Source: Paraburkholderia phytofirmans OLGA172 (GTDB lineage Bacteria; Pseudomonadota; Gammaproteobacteria; Burkholderiales; Burkholderiaceae). From it: a DNA stretch of 64,000 bases. The stretch's first letter is position 1. Each line of letters starts with the position of its first letter. Made by a program: the position numbers and the translations under genes. Below are positions 25,522-35,440 of the stretch, one piece after another. The notes beneath the pieces were generated by a model. The model was not told the origin of the DNA. It was given only the letters and a program-made list of their open reading frames with translations, and did not search any database. The DNA lies in contig NZ_CP014578.1 of the NCBI RefSeq assembly GCF_001634365.1, forward strand, positions 496,001-560,000, given 5' to 3'.

Positions 25522-26082
25522 ATGGCACTCAATCCTTCTTTTGGTGGCCGGGAGTCATACACGCGGACTGCCATCGCCTTTCACTGGCTGATCGCGCTGC
25601 TGATCGTGTGCAGCTTCGCGCTCGGTTGGGTGATGACCGATATCCCCGGCTTCACGCCCACCAAGCTGCGCTACTTTTCGTACCACAAGTGGATCGGCGT
25701 GACGGTGTTCGCGCTCGCCGTGCTGCGCATTCTGTGGCGCGCCACCCACGCGGGCCCGTCGATGCCGCGCCGCATGCCGGCCTGGCAGCGCGGCGCCGCG
25801 CATCTCACACATTTTCTGCTCTACGTGCTGATGATCGTGATTCCCGTCTCCGGCTATCTGTATAGCTCGGCGGCCAACGTGCCAGTGGTGTACCTCGGCC
25901 TGATTCCGCTGCCGCGCCTGATCGCACCAGACCCGCATCTCAAGGAGCTGCTGAAGAACGTGCATATCGCGCTGAATTACACCTTGCTCGTGCTGGTCGC
26001 GCTGCATGTCGCGGCGGCGCTCAAGCATCAATGGCTCGACCGCGACGGCCTGCTGTCGCGCATGCTCCCTTTCATCAAATAA
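25522..26082 (+). CDS. cybB: Cytochrome b561
   Basis: 186 residues, four transmembrane helices with haem-ligand histidines in the expected places: AIAFHWLIALL (helix 1), FSYHKWIGVTVFAL (helix 2), HLTHFLLYVLMI (helix 3) and KNVHIALNYTLLVLVALHVA (helix 4). It passes electrons from quinol or superoxide in the inner membrane. YceI-family genes follow at 9 and 66 bp; the same partnership (yceJ-yceI) occurs in E. coli, so the three genes probably form an operon. Confidence 0.93.
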   Translation: MALNPSFGGRESYTRTAIAFHWLIALLIVCSFALGWVMTDIPGFTPTKLRYFSYHKWIGVTVFALAVLRILWRATHAGPSMPRRMPAWQRGAAHLTHFLLYVLMIVIPVSGYLYSSAANVPVVYLGLIPLPRLIAPDPHLKELLKNVHIALNYTLLVLVALHVAAALKHQWLDRDGLLSRMLPFIK

Positions 26083-26090
26083 GGATAACC

Positions 26091-26654
26091 ATGAAAGTTT
26101 CGTTTTATCGTTACATGCTCGCCACGTTCGCAGCGGCCTCTCTGACCGCGGCCGGCAGTGCGCTCGCGCAGGTCGACGTCGCCAAAAGTTCGGTGACGGC
26201 AACGTCGAAGCAGATGAACGTGCCGGTGGAAGGCAAATTCGGCAAATTCACCGCGCAAGTGAAGTTCGATCCGGCAAAACCGGCCGACGGCAGCGCGCAG
26301 TTGAGCATCGACGTCGGCAGTTATGACCTCGGTGACGAAAGCTATAACGATCAGGTGCGCGGCAAGGACTGGTTCGACGCGAAGACCTACCCGGCTGCAA
26401 CTTTCATATCGAGCGCGATCGCCCCGGCCGGCGGCAATCAGTTCAAGGTCACCGGAAAGTTGACCATCAAGGGTAAAGCGCAGACCGTCGTGGTGCCGGT
26501 CACGGTCACCCTGCAGGGCGCGACGCAAACTTTCGACGGCTCGCTGCCGATCAAGCGCTCGCAATTCGACATCGGCACCGGCGAATGGAAAGACACCTCG
26601 GTGGTTGCTGATGACGTGGTGATCAAATTTCATATCGTCGCTGCACGCAATTGA
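26091..26654 (+). CDS. YceI-family periplasmic protein, copy 1
   Basis: 187 residues from MKVSFYRYMLATFAAASLTA, with a Sec signal ending GSALAQ. The mature part is the YceI lipocalin-like beta-barrel (DVAKSSVTATSKQMNVPVEG, SAQLSIDVGSYDLGDESYND, GKDWFDAKTYPAATFISSA), which in relatives binds polyisoprenoids. AAGGATAACC provides a ribosome site. It is shorter in the N-terminal strand region than copy 2 and lacks its cysteines. Confidence 0.9.
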   Translation: MKVSFYRYMLATFAAASLTAAGSALAQVDVAKSSVTATSKQMNVPVEGKFGKFTAQVKFDPAKPADGSAQLSIDVGSYDLGDESYNDQVRGKDWFDAKTYPAATFISSAIAPAGGNQFKVTGKLTIKGKAQTVVVPVTVTLQGATQTFDGSLPIKRSQFDIGTGEWKDTSVVADDVVIKFHIVAARN

Positions 26655-26720
26655 CGTTCGCCGCGCTCTTTGGGTGCGGCCGCTATCCTTCAAGACTTCC
26701 AGAAACATAAGGAGCCTGAA

Positions 26721-27302
26721 TTGAAAACATCTCTGTTGATCGCCGTCGGTGCATTGGCCTCTTCCTTCTCGCTCGGCGCGTTTGCTGCCGCCGACACTTA
26801 TCAGCTCGACCCGACTCACACGTATCCGAGCTTCGAGGCGGATCATTTCGGCGGCCTCTCCGTGTGGCGCGGCAAGTTCGTCAAGAGTTCCGGCACGGTC
26901 ACGCTCGACCGTGCGGCGAAAACCGGCACGGTGGACGTGACGGTTGACCCGGCTTCGGTCGAGACCGGCAACGGCAAACTCGACGAGCATCTGAAATCGG
27001 ACGAATTCTTCGACGTTACCAAGTACCCTGCGGTGACTTACAAAGGGACCGATATCAAGTTCGACGGCGACAAGCCGGTCGAAGTGGTCGGCAACCTGAC
27101 GATCCGCGGCGTGACCAAGCCGCTGAATCTGAAGATCGAATCGTTCAAGTGCATGCAGCACCCGGTGCTCAAGCGTGAAGTGTGCGGCGTGGAAGCGAGC
27201 GCTCATTTCAACCGCAGCGAATACGGCATGGATTCCGGTGCCAAGTATGGCTTTAGCATGGATACCAAGCTGCATATTCAGTCGGAAGGCATCAAGCAAT
27301 AA
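26721..27302 (+). CDS. YceI-family periplasmic protein, copy 2
   Basis: 193 residues with a TTG start (AAGGAG, 6 nt, TTGAAAACA). The signal peptide is [20 protein letters not shown] with the cleavage site after AFA. Canonical YceI motifs: [58 protein letters not shown]. Two cysteines (FKCMQHP, REVCGVE) may form a disulfide. Closer to the E. coli YceI type than copy 1. Last gene of the probable cybB operon, followed by a strong terminator. Confidence 0.92.
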   Translation: MKTSLLIAVGALASSFSLGAFAAADTYQLDPTHTYPSFEADHFGGLSVWRGKFVKSSGTVTLDRAAKTGTVDVTVDPASVETGNGKLDEHLKSDEFFDVTKYPAVTYKGTDIKFDGDKPVEVVGNLTIRGVTKPLNLKIESFKCMQHPVLKREVCGVEASAHFNRSEYGMDSGAKYGFSMDTKLHIQSEGIKQ

Positions 27303-27369
27303 GCGCTTTAACGAGCCTTTTGCCTATTCGTATTGAATGCCGCTCATGGCGCGGCCGTTGCATCGCAAC

Positions 27370-27412
27370 AAAAAAGCCGCTTCGTTCGCATGTGCGATGA
27401 AGCGGCTTTTTA
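27370..27412. terminator. Strong bidirectional terminator after the YceI genes
   Basis: AAAAGCCGCTTC (27372-27383) pairs with GAAGCGGCTTTT (27399-27410), A-run before and T-run after. Nothing else was seen between here and the transporter start. Confidence 0.9.
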
Positions 27413-27591
27413 TTGCCCGCTTGAAACGCGGGGAGCCTTGTGCAGCAGTCATGGGTCATTTGCCGCTCGCGCCGCCTTAATTTTTCAGGTACATAGAGCG
27501 CTGGTTCCGGATTGGTTGTGCGCGCATCCAGTTCGGCGATATCAAGCGTAGAACCTACGTCAACAATATTTCGCGCGCATTGGAGATCTGC

Positions 27592-28869
27592 ATGAATGCA
27601 ACGGCAGCGGCAAGCCTGGCGGGGAGCCGGCGGAATTCGTGGCGCGCGGTGGCCGCCGCCTCGATCGGCAACGCGCTGGAATGGTTCGATCTGGTCGTGT
27701 ACGGTTTTTTCGCGGTCATCATCGCGAAGCTGTTTTTCCCGGCGGGTAACGACACGGTCTCGCTGCTCCTGACGCTTGGCACTTTCGGCGTGTCGTTCTT
27801 CATGCGGCCGCTCGGCGCGATCGTGATCGGTGCTTACGCCGACCGCGCCGGACGCAAGGCGGCGCTTACGCTGTCGATCCTGCTGATGATGTGCGGCACG
27901 CTGATCATCGCGGTTCTGCCGACGTATCAGAGCATTGGCATTGCCGCGCCCGTGATTCTCGTAGTGGCGCGCCTGATGCAAGGCTTTTCGGCGGGCGGCG
28001 AGTTCGGCAGCGCCACGGCTTTTCTCGCGGAACACGTACCGGGGCGGCGCGGCTTTTTCGCGAGCTGGCAGGTCGCGAGCCAGGGGCTCACCACGCTGCT
28101 CGCGGCCGGCTTCGGCGTGCTGCTGACCGGCAAGTTGTCGCCGGAGCAGATGGCCTCGTGGGGGTGGCGCGTGCCATTCTTCTTTGGTCTTATGATCGGG
28201 CCGGTCGCGTGGTATATCCGCACCAAACTCGACGAAACGCCTGAGTTCCTCGCGGCGGAAGCCACCACGACGCCGCTGCGCGACACCTTCGCCAGCCAGA
28301 AGCTGCGCCTCGTGATTGCGATCGGCGTGGTGGTGCTCGGTACGGTGTCGAGCTATCTGGTGCTGTTCATGCCGACCTACGGCGTGAAGCAGTTGGGGCT
28401 GGCGCCGTCGGTCGCGTTCGCGGCGATCGCGCTGACCGGCGTGATCCAGATGGTGTTCTCGCCGCTGGTTGGCCATCTCTCGGACCGCCATGGCCGCACC
28501 ACGATCATGCTGATTTCGGCGCTGCTGCTTCTCATCCTGATCAATCCGGCCTTCACCTATCTGGTCGCGCATCCGAGCTTCGGCACGCTGATCGTGCTGC
28601 AAATTGTGTTCGGCTTTCTGATGACAGGCTACTTCGCGGCGCTGCCGGGTTTGCTTTCCGAGATGTTCCCGGTGCAGACGCGTACCACCGGCATGTCGCT
28701 GGCCTATAACATCGCCGTGACGATCTTCGGTGGCTTCGGGCCTTTCATCATCGCGTGGCTGATCAGCTTCACGGGGTCGAAGGCCGCGCCGAGCTACTAC
28801 ATGATTTTTGCCGCGGCCGTCAGCCTGGTGGCGCTGATGGCGGCGAGACGCAAGCTTGGGTTCCGCTAA
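27592..28869 (+). CDS. MFS transporter, metabolite:H+ symporter type
   Basis: 425 residues, twelve predicted transmembrane helices. The N-terminal signature IGNALEWFDLVVYGFFAVII and the loop motif GAYADRAGRKAALTLSI are those of the MHS family (citrate, proline/betaine, shikimate, dicarboxylate transporters). GGEFGSATAFLAEHVPGRRG in the helix 4-5 region supports this. The substrate cannot be assigned. ATG at 27592 follows GGAG by 6 nt; the TTG 12 bp upstream is less likely. Single-gene unit between two terminators. Confidence 0.88.
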   Translation: MNATAAASLAGSRRNSWRAVAAASIGNALEWFDLVVYGFFAVIIAKLFFPAGNDTVSLLLTLGTFGVSFFMRPLGAIVIGAYADRAGRKAALTLSILLMMCGTLIIAVLPTYQSIGIAAPVILVVARLMQGFSAGGEFGSATAFLAEHVPGRRGFFASWQVASQGLTTLLAAGFGVLLTGKLSPEQMASWGWRVPFFFGLMIGPVAWYIRTKLDETPEFLAAEATTTPLRDTFASQKLRLVIAIGVVVLGTVSSYLVLFMPTYGVKQLGLAPSVAFAAIALTGVIQMVFSPLVGHLSDRHGRTTIMLISALLLLILINPAFTYLVAHPSFGTLIVLQIVFGFLMTGYFAALPGLLSEMFPVQTRTTGMSLAYNIAVTIFGGFGPFIIAWLISFTGSKAAPSYYMIFAAAVSLVALMAARRKLGFR

Positions 28870-28951
28870 CACGTTGCCGCGTTGTCCTGCTGCGCGACAG
28901 AGCTTGGCGAGCGAGCGTGCAGGGTGCGAGGACGGCGGGACGGAGCAGCAG

Positions 28952-29005
28952 GGCCACAAAGGCCACAAAGGCCGCAAAGGCCGCAAAGGCGGTAAAGGCG
29001 GTAAA
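28952..29005. repeat. Six 9-bp tandem repeats (GGCCACAAA-type)
   Basis: GGCCACAAA x2, GGCCGCAAA x2, GGCGGTAAA x2, without gaps. It lies between the transporter and its terminator. Unit changes come in identical neighbouring pairs, suggesting stepwise slippage. Confidence 0.85.
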
Positions 29006-29010
29006 CGTAA

Positions 29011-29043
29011 AAGGCCGGTTCGCGAGAACCGGCCTTCCTTTTT
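29011..29043 (+). terminator. Rho-independent terminator of the MHS transporter gene
   Basis: AAGGCCGGTTC, loop GCGA, GAACCGGCCTT, then CCTTTTTT. An 11-bp perfect stem. It may also serve the convergent secF transcript weakly. Confidence 0.88.
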
Positions 29044-29077
29044 TCACGATCGGGCCAGATGTCTGCCTGCAGCAGAA

Positions 29078-30028
29078 TCAGACTTGTGCGCCGGCGTTTG
29101 GATCGTCCGGATCGACGCGTTCCTTCTTGTCCTTCACCAGATCTTCGCGCTTCACGCCGAACCACATGGCAAGCGCCGCGGCGACGAACACCGACGAGTA
29201 GATGCCGAACAGAATACCGACCGTCAGCGCGAGAGCGAAGTAGTGCAGCGTGGGGCCGCCGAACAGGAACATCGACAGCACCATCATCTGGGTACAGCCG
29301 TGGGTGATGATCGTGCGCGACATCGTGCTGGTGATCGCGTGGTTGATCACCTCGATCACGGTCATCTTGCGTTCGCGGCGGAAGGTTTCACGAATCCGGT
29401 CGAAGATAACGACGGATTCGTTCACCGAGTAGCCGAGCACTGCGAGCACTGCTGCCAGCACCGACAGCGAGAACTCCCACTGGAAGAACGCGAAGAAGCC
29501 GAGAATGATGATCACGTCGTGCAAGTTCGCGATCACGCCGGCCACCGCGTACTTCCATTCGAAGCGGAACGACAGATAGATCACGATGCCGACCACCACA
29601 CAGGCCAGCGCGAGCAGGCCGTCGGTAGCGAGTTCCTTGCCGACCTGCGGGCCGACGAACTCGACGCGTTGCAACTGCACCTGCGGGTCCTGGCCCTTCA
29701 GCGCGCCCATCACCTGGTCGCTCTGTTGCGCCGACGTGTAGCCGTGCTTGAGCGGCAGACGGATCAGCACGTCGCGCGAGGTGCCGAAGTTCTGCACTTG
29801 CGCGTCGGGATAGCCGAGCTTGTTGAGCGTGCCGCGCACCGGTTCGAGCGGCGCGGCGCCAGGATACTGCACTTCGATGACGGTACCGCCGGTGAATTCC
29901 ACCGACAGATGCAGCCCGCGATGCACCAGGAAGAACACAGCGGCAAGGAACGTCAGCAGCGAGATTGCGTTGAAGATCAACGCACGCTGCATGAACGGAA
30001 TGTCTTTGCGAAAACGGAAAAATTCCAT
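29078..30028 (-). CDS. secF: Protein translocase subunit SecF
   Basis: 316 residues. Six transmembrane helices: the first at residues ~15-37, then a periplasmic segment (LSVEFTGGTVIEVQYPG) and five helices with the SecD/F signatures LHDVIIILGFFAFF, LGYSVNESVVIFDRIRE and TSTMSRTIITH. With SecD and YajC it uses the proton gradient to help complete export through SecYEG. It follows secD by 18 bp. The C-terminus is a short charged tail. Confidence 0.97.
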   Translation of the reverse strand: MEFFRFRKDIPFMQRALIFNAISLLTFLAAVFFLVHRGLHLSVEFTGGTVIEVQYPGAAPLEPVRGTLNKLGYPDAQVQNFGTSRDVLIRLPLKHGYTSAQQSDQVMGALKGQDPQVQLQRVEFVGPQVGKELATDGLLALACVVVGIVIYLSFRFEWKYAVAGVIANLHDVIIILGFFAFFQWEFSLSVLAAVLAVLGYSVNESVVIFDRIRETFRRERKMTVIEVINHAITSTMSRTIITHGCTQMMVLSMFLFGGPTLHYFALALTVGILFGIYSSVFVAAALAMWFGVKREDLVKDKKERVDPDDPNAGAQV

Positions 30029-30046
30029 GGTCTTGTTCTCCGGGAC

Positions 30047-32086
30047 TCAGCGGGATGAACCCGGTTTCTGCGGCGTATTGGACGCGTCGCGGCGGCGCAC
30101 GGTCGGCTTGGCACGCGCCTGGGCCGCGGCTTTGGCCTTGGGCTTGGCGCTTGCAGCGGCGACGGCTCGTGCAGTGTCGGTCGCAGCATCTTCGTTGCCG
30201 AGGTAAGCGGCGGCGCCGTCGATGCCTTCCGGTTGCGGACGCCACACCTGACCGATGGCCAGCGACTTGAGCTTCTTCTTGCCGCCGTACCAGAAGTTCA
30301 CCACGCCGCGCGAGAAGAACACAGCCGAGAACATCGACGTCATGATGCCGATACAGTGGACCATCGCGAAGCCGCGCACCGGGCCGGAGCCGAAGGCGAG
30401 CAGCGCGAGGCCAGCGATCAGCGTGGTGACGTTCGAGTCGAGAATCGTCGCCCATGCATGCGCGTAGCCGTTCTGGATCGCCAGTTGTGGCGGCGCGCCG
30501 TGGCGCAGTTCTTCGCGCACGCGCTCATTGATCAGCACGTTCGCGTCGATCGCCATACCGAGCGCGAGCGCGATAGCGGCGATACCCGGCAAGGTGAGCG
30601 TGGCCTGCAACATGGACAGCACGGCGATCAGCAGCAGCAGGTTGACCGACAAGCCGATCATCGAGATCACGCCGAACAGCATGTAGTACGCGATCATGAA
30701 GACGGCGATTGCCACGAAGCCCCACACCACCGAGTGGAAGCCCTTCTTGATGTTGTCCGCGCCGAGGCTCGGGCCGATCGTGCGTTCTTCGATGATGTCC
30801 ATCGGCGCGGCGAGCGAACCGGCGCGCAACAGCAGCGCGAGGTCGGCAGCGCCTTGCGGCGTGGCCTGGCCGGTGATCTGGAAGCGGTCGCCCAGTTCCG
30901 ACTGGATGGTCGCCACCGTCAGCACTTCGCCCTTGCCCTTTTCGAACAGCACCATGGCCATCGGCTTGCCGATGTTGTCGCGCGAGACGCTGCGCACCGC
31001 GCGGCCACCGGCCGAGTCGAGGCGAATGTTCACCGACGGACGCTGATGTTCGTCGAAGCCTGCCGACGCGTCGATAATGCGGTCACCCGTGAAGATGATC
31101 TGCTTGCGCAGCAGCACCGGCGTCTGGTTGCCTTGGGTGAACAGCTCGTCGCCCGGCGGCACCGGATCGGACGGATTCGGATGCGTATTGACCGGGTCGG
31201 CGAGGCGCGCTTCGAGCGTTGCCGTACGGCCGATGATGTCCTTTGCCTTCGCCGTGTCCTGCACACCCGGCAGTTCGACGACGATACGGTCCGAGCCTTG
31301 CTGCTGGATCACCGGCTCGGCCACGCCGAGTTCGTTCACGCGGTTATGCAGCGTGGTGATGTTCTGCTTGAGCGCGGCGTCCTGCACGGCTTTCTGCACC
31401 GCCGGCGTGAACGTGCCGACCAGTTGCACACCGCCGTCCGGGTTCGCTTGCGAGGCCCACTGGAGTTCGCTGATGCCGCGGCCCAGTTGCTTGGATGCCG
31501 CGTCTGCCGTGGCCTGGTCGGCGAAATTGATCACCACCGTCTGGTTGACGCGGTTCACGCCGCCGTCGCGGATGTTGTTGTCACGCAGCATGGTGCGCGC
31601 ATCCGAGGCGTCGGAGTCGAGCTTCTTGTTCAACGCGCCGGCCATGTCGACCTGCAGCAGGAAGTGCACGCCGCCGCGCAGATCGAGACCGAGGTACATC
31701 GGCAGTGCATGCAAGGCGCTTAGCCAGCGCGGCGACGCGCTTTGCAGGTTCAGCGCCACGACGAACTGCGGATCGGTCGGGTCGCTGTTCAGCGATTTTT
31801 GCAGCAGGTCCTTCACGCGCAGTTGCGTGTCGGTATCCAGCAGACGCACGCGGATGTTCGCGTTGGTCGACGAATTGTCGAACGTGACTTCGTCAGGCTT
31901 GATCTGATTGGCGGCCAGCGCCGTTTCGACTGCCGACAGCGTGGTCGAGTCGAGCTTGACCGTCGCCTTGCCGCTCGACACCTGCACCGCCGGCGCTTCG
32001 CCGAACAGATTGGGCAGCGTGTACACGAGGCCGATGACCAGAGCCACCAGCATCACGGCATATTTCCAGAGAGGGTAACGATTCAT
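30047..32086 (-). CDS. secD: Protein translocase subunit SecD
   Basis: 679 residues. One N-terminal transmembrane helix, a large periplasmic P1 domain with LGLDLRGGVHFLLQVDM, then five helices (IAVFMIAYYMLFGVISMIGL; AIALALGMAIDANVLINERV with the conserved Asp/Arg proton-path residues; GFAMVHCIGIMTSMFSAVFF). It is about 60 residues longer than E. coli SecD because of an Ala/Lys-rich cytoplasmic tail (AVAAASAKPKAKAAAQARAK) that is probably disordered. Between yajC (118 bp upstream) and secF. Confidence 0.97.
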   Translation of the reverse strand: MNRYPLWKYAVMLVALVIGLVYTLPNLFGEAPAVQVSSGKATVKLDSTTLSAVETALAANQIKPDEVTFDNSSTNANIRVRLLDTDTQLRVKDLLQKSLNSDPTDPQFVVALNLQSASPRWLSALHALPMYLGLDLRGGVHFLLQVDMAGALNKKLDSDASDARTMLRDNNIRDGGVNRVNQTVVINFADQATADAASKQLGRGISELQWASQANPDGGVQLVGTFTPAVQKAVQDAALKQNITTLHNRVNELGVAEPVIQQQGSDRIVVELPGVQDTAKAKDIIGRTATLEARLADPVNTHPNPSDPVPPGDELFTQGNQTPVLLRKQIIFTGDRIIDASAGFDEHQRPSVNIRLDSAGGRAVRSVSRDNIGKPMAMVLFEKGKGEVLTVATIQSELGDRFQITGQATPQGAADLALLLRAGSLAAPMDIIEERTIGPSLGADNIKKGFHSVVWGFVAIAVFMIAYYMLFGVISMIGLSVNLLLLIAVLSMLQATLTLPGIAAIALALGMAIDANVLINERVREELRHGAPPQLAIQNGYAHAWATILDSNVTTLIAGLALLAFGSGPVRGFAMVHCIGIMTSMFSAVFFSRGVVNFWYGGKKKLKSLAIGQVWRPQPEGIDGAAAYLGNEDAATDTARAVAAASAKPKAKAAAQARAKPTVRRRDASNTPQKPGSSR

Positions 32087-32204
32087 GAGCGGTCCAACGG
32101 GAAGGTTGGCTTGGAAGCGATGCGTCCGGCGATGAGCGCGGGCCGTTCAGCGTTGTTCTGCGAGAACCGCCGGCGAGGCCGCGCCGGACGCGAGAGAGCA
32201 GGCC

Positions 32205-32534
32205 TTACAGCGACTTGATCGTGCCCTTCGGGAGAATCGTCGTGACCGACGCTTTTTGCACGGTGATTTCCGTGCCTTCCGAGATTTCGACGCCGACGTA
32301 AGCTTCACCTACTTTGGTCACCTTGCCGACGATGCCGCCATTCGTCACCACTTCATCGCCCTTGGCCATCGCGGCGAGCATGTTGCGATGGTCCTTCTGG
32401 CGCTTCATTTGCGGGCGAATCATGATGAAGTACAGCACGCCGAACATCAGGATCAGCGGCAGGAAGCTCATCAGGTTCGATTCAATGCCACCTGCTGCTG
32501 TGCCTTGGGCGAAGGCATTGGAAATGAACGACAC
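32205..32534 (-). CDS. yajC: Preprotein translocase subunit YajC
   Basis: 109 residues from a GTG start that follows GGAGAGACCAAC; the ATG further upstream adds an unsupported leader. One transmembrane helix (NLMSFLPLILMFGVLYFIMI, ~20-40) and the YajC block PQMKRQKDHRNMLAAMAKGD EVVTNGGIVG. A small accessory subunit of the SecDF complex. Upstream lies tgt, the standard queA-tgt-yajC-secDF order. Confidence 0.95.
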   Translation of the reverse strand: MSFISNAFAQGTAAGGIESNLMSFLPLILMFGVLYFIMIRPQMKRQKDHRNMLAAMAKGDEVVTNGGIVGKVTKVGEAYVGVEISEGTEITVQKASVTTILPKGTIKSL

Positions 32535-32740
32535 GTTGGTCTCTCCGTTATAAATCAAAACGATCAAAAAAATCAGCCGGTTATTCTACCACTGGCCTGA
32601 CTGGGGTCGGCACGGCGAATCGGCTTTCCGATCAACCGTTTAAAGCCTTTTTTGCTGCGCACGGAAGTAAATTGTAATGTCTGCCGTGCGAGGCCGGCCG
32701 ATTCCTCAGGCAAATTCGTCAGCTGATTCCCGCTTGCCCG

Positions 32741-34168
<1,428 letters not shown>

Positions 34169-34233
34169 CTACCGCGTGCGCAGCCGGCGCGCAACGCTAT
34201 CGCACGGGATATCGCTGTGCGACACGAAACGGT

Positions 34234-35292
34234 TCAAACGTCGCGGCGCGTCAGCAGCATGGCGTCGCCGTAGCTGAAGAAGCGGTAACGCTGTTCGATC
34301 GCGTGGCGATACGCTTCGCGAATCGTCTCGACGCCCGCGAACGCCGACACCAGCATCAGCAAGGTCGACTTCGGCAAATGGAAATTGGTCACTAGCCGGT
34401 CGACCACGCGGAATTTATAGCCCGGCGTGATGAAGATGTCGGTTTCCGTGCTGGCCGCGCCGAGCGGGCGTCCGGCCGCATCCGCATCGCGCGCGGCGGC
34501 TTCGAGCGCGCGCATCGACGTCGTGCCCACCGCGATCACGCGGTTGCCGCGCGCACGCGTCGCCGCGATCTTGTCGGCGAGCGATTGTGGCAGGTGATAC
34601 CACTCGCTGTGCATCTTGTGCTCGGCGAGGTTTTCGACCCGCACCGGCTGGAAAGTACCGGCGCCGACGTGCAGCGTCAGCGTCGCGCGCTCCACCCCGC
34701 GGGCGTCGAGCCGCGCGAGCAGCGCGTCGTCGAAATGCAGGCCGGCGGTGGGCGCTGCCACCGCGCCGGGATTCTGCGCGAACACCGTCTGGTAGCGGGT
34801 TTCGTCGGTTGCGTCGGGGTCGTGCTCGATGTACGGCGGCAGCGGCAGGCGGCCGAATTGCTCGATCAGCGTCAGACAGTCGTCGGGGAAATGCAGCGTG
34901 TAGAACGGCTCGACGCGTTCGCCGACCGTCACGTCGAACGCGTCGGCGAGACGGATCGTGGTGCCCGGCTGCGGGCTCTTGCTCGCGCGGATCTGCGCGA
35001 GCGCGGTGCGTTCGCCGGTCAGGCGCTCTACCAGCACTTCGATCTTGCCGCCACTGGCCTTCTGGCCGAGGAAGCGCGCCTTCAGGACTTTGGTATCGTT
35101 GAAGACCAGCAGATCGCCGGGCACGATGCACTCGGGCAACTCGGCAAAGCGGCGGTCGATCAGGCGCGCGGCATCGGTCGCCGCGGCTGTGTTGGCCACT
35201 TCGAGCAGACGGCTGGCGCTGCGCTCGGGCAGCGCGACTTGCGCGATCAGCTCGGGTGGCAGATCGAAATCGAAATCGGAAAGCGTAAACAT
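34234..35292 (-). CDS. queA: S-adenosylmethionine:tRNA ribosyltransferase-isomerase
   Basis: 352 residues from [20 protein letters not shown]. It transfers and rearranges the ribosyl group of SAM onto preQ1-tRNA to make epoxyqueuosine, the step after Tgt. Family motifs: [67 protein letters not shown] and [19 protein letters not shown]. Upstream in-frame sequence up to 35733 is on the other side of the divergent recG promoter and is not coding. Confidence 0.97.
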   Translation of the reverse strand: MFTLSDFDFDLPPELIAQVALPERSASRLLEVANTAAATDAARLIDRRFAELPECIVPGDLLVFNDTKVLKARFLGQKASGGKIEVLVERLTGERTALAQIRASKSPQPGTTIRLADAFDVTVGERVEPFYTLHFPDDCLTLIEQFGRLPLPPYIEHDPDATDETRYQTVFAQNPGAVAAPTAGLHFDDALLARLDARGVERATLTLHVGAGTFQPVRVENLAEHKMHSEWYHLPQSLADKIAATRARGNRVIAVGTTSMRALEAAARDADAAGRPLGAASTETDIFITPGYKFRVVDRLVTNFHLPKSTLLMLVSAFAGVETIREAYRHAIEQRYRFFSYGDAMLLTRRDV

Positions 35293-35440
35293 GCGGACGA
35301 CTGGAAGCGAATTGGGACTGAATTGAGCCGAAGCCGGGGCCGGGCGGCTATGATTGCGGGACGCCGGAGCGGCCCGCGAGCCCGCGCGCTGGTTGGCGCC
35401 GACACCTTTGACAGCCGATATTGTACTTGCGAAGCAACCC

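Noticed and set aside
27292..28986. 564-codon minus-strand frame opposite the MFS transporter
   Set aside because: Antisense shadow: His/Arg/Gln-rich, no domain, crosses two terminators.
28952..29005. Possible CRISPR-like array
   Set aside because: Units are 9 bp, contiguous and without spacers; a simple tandem repeat.
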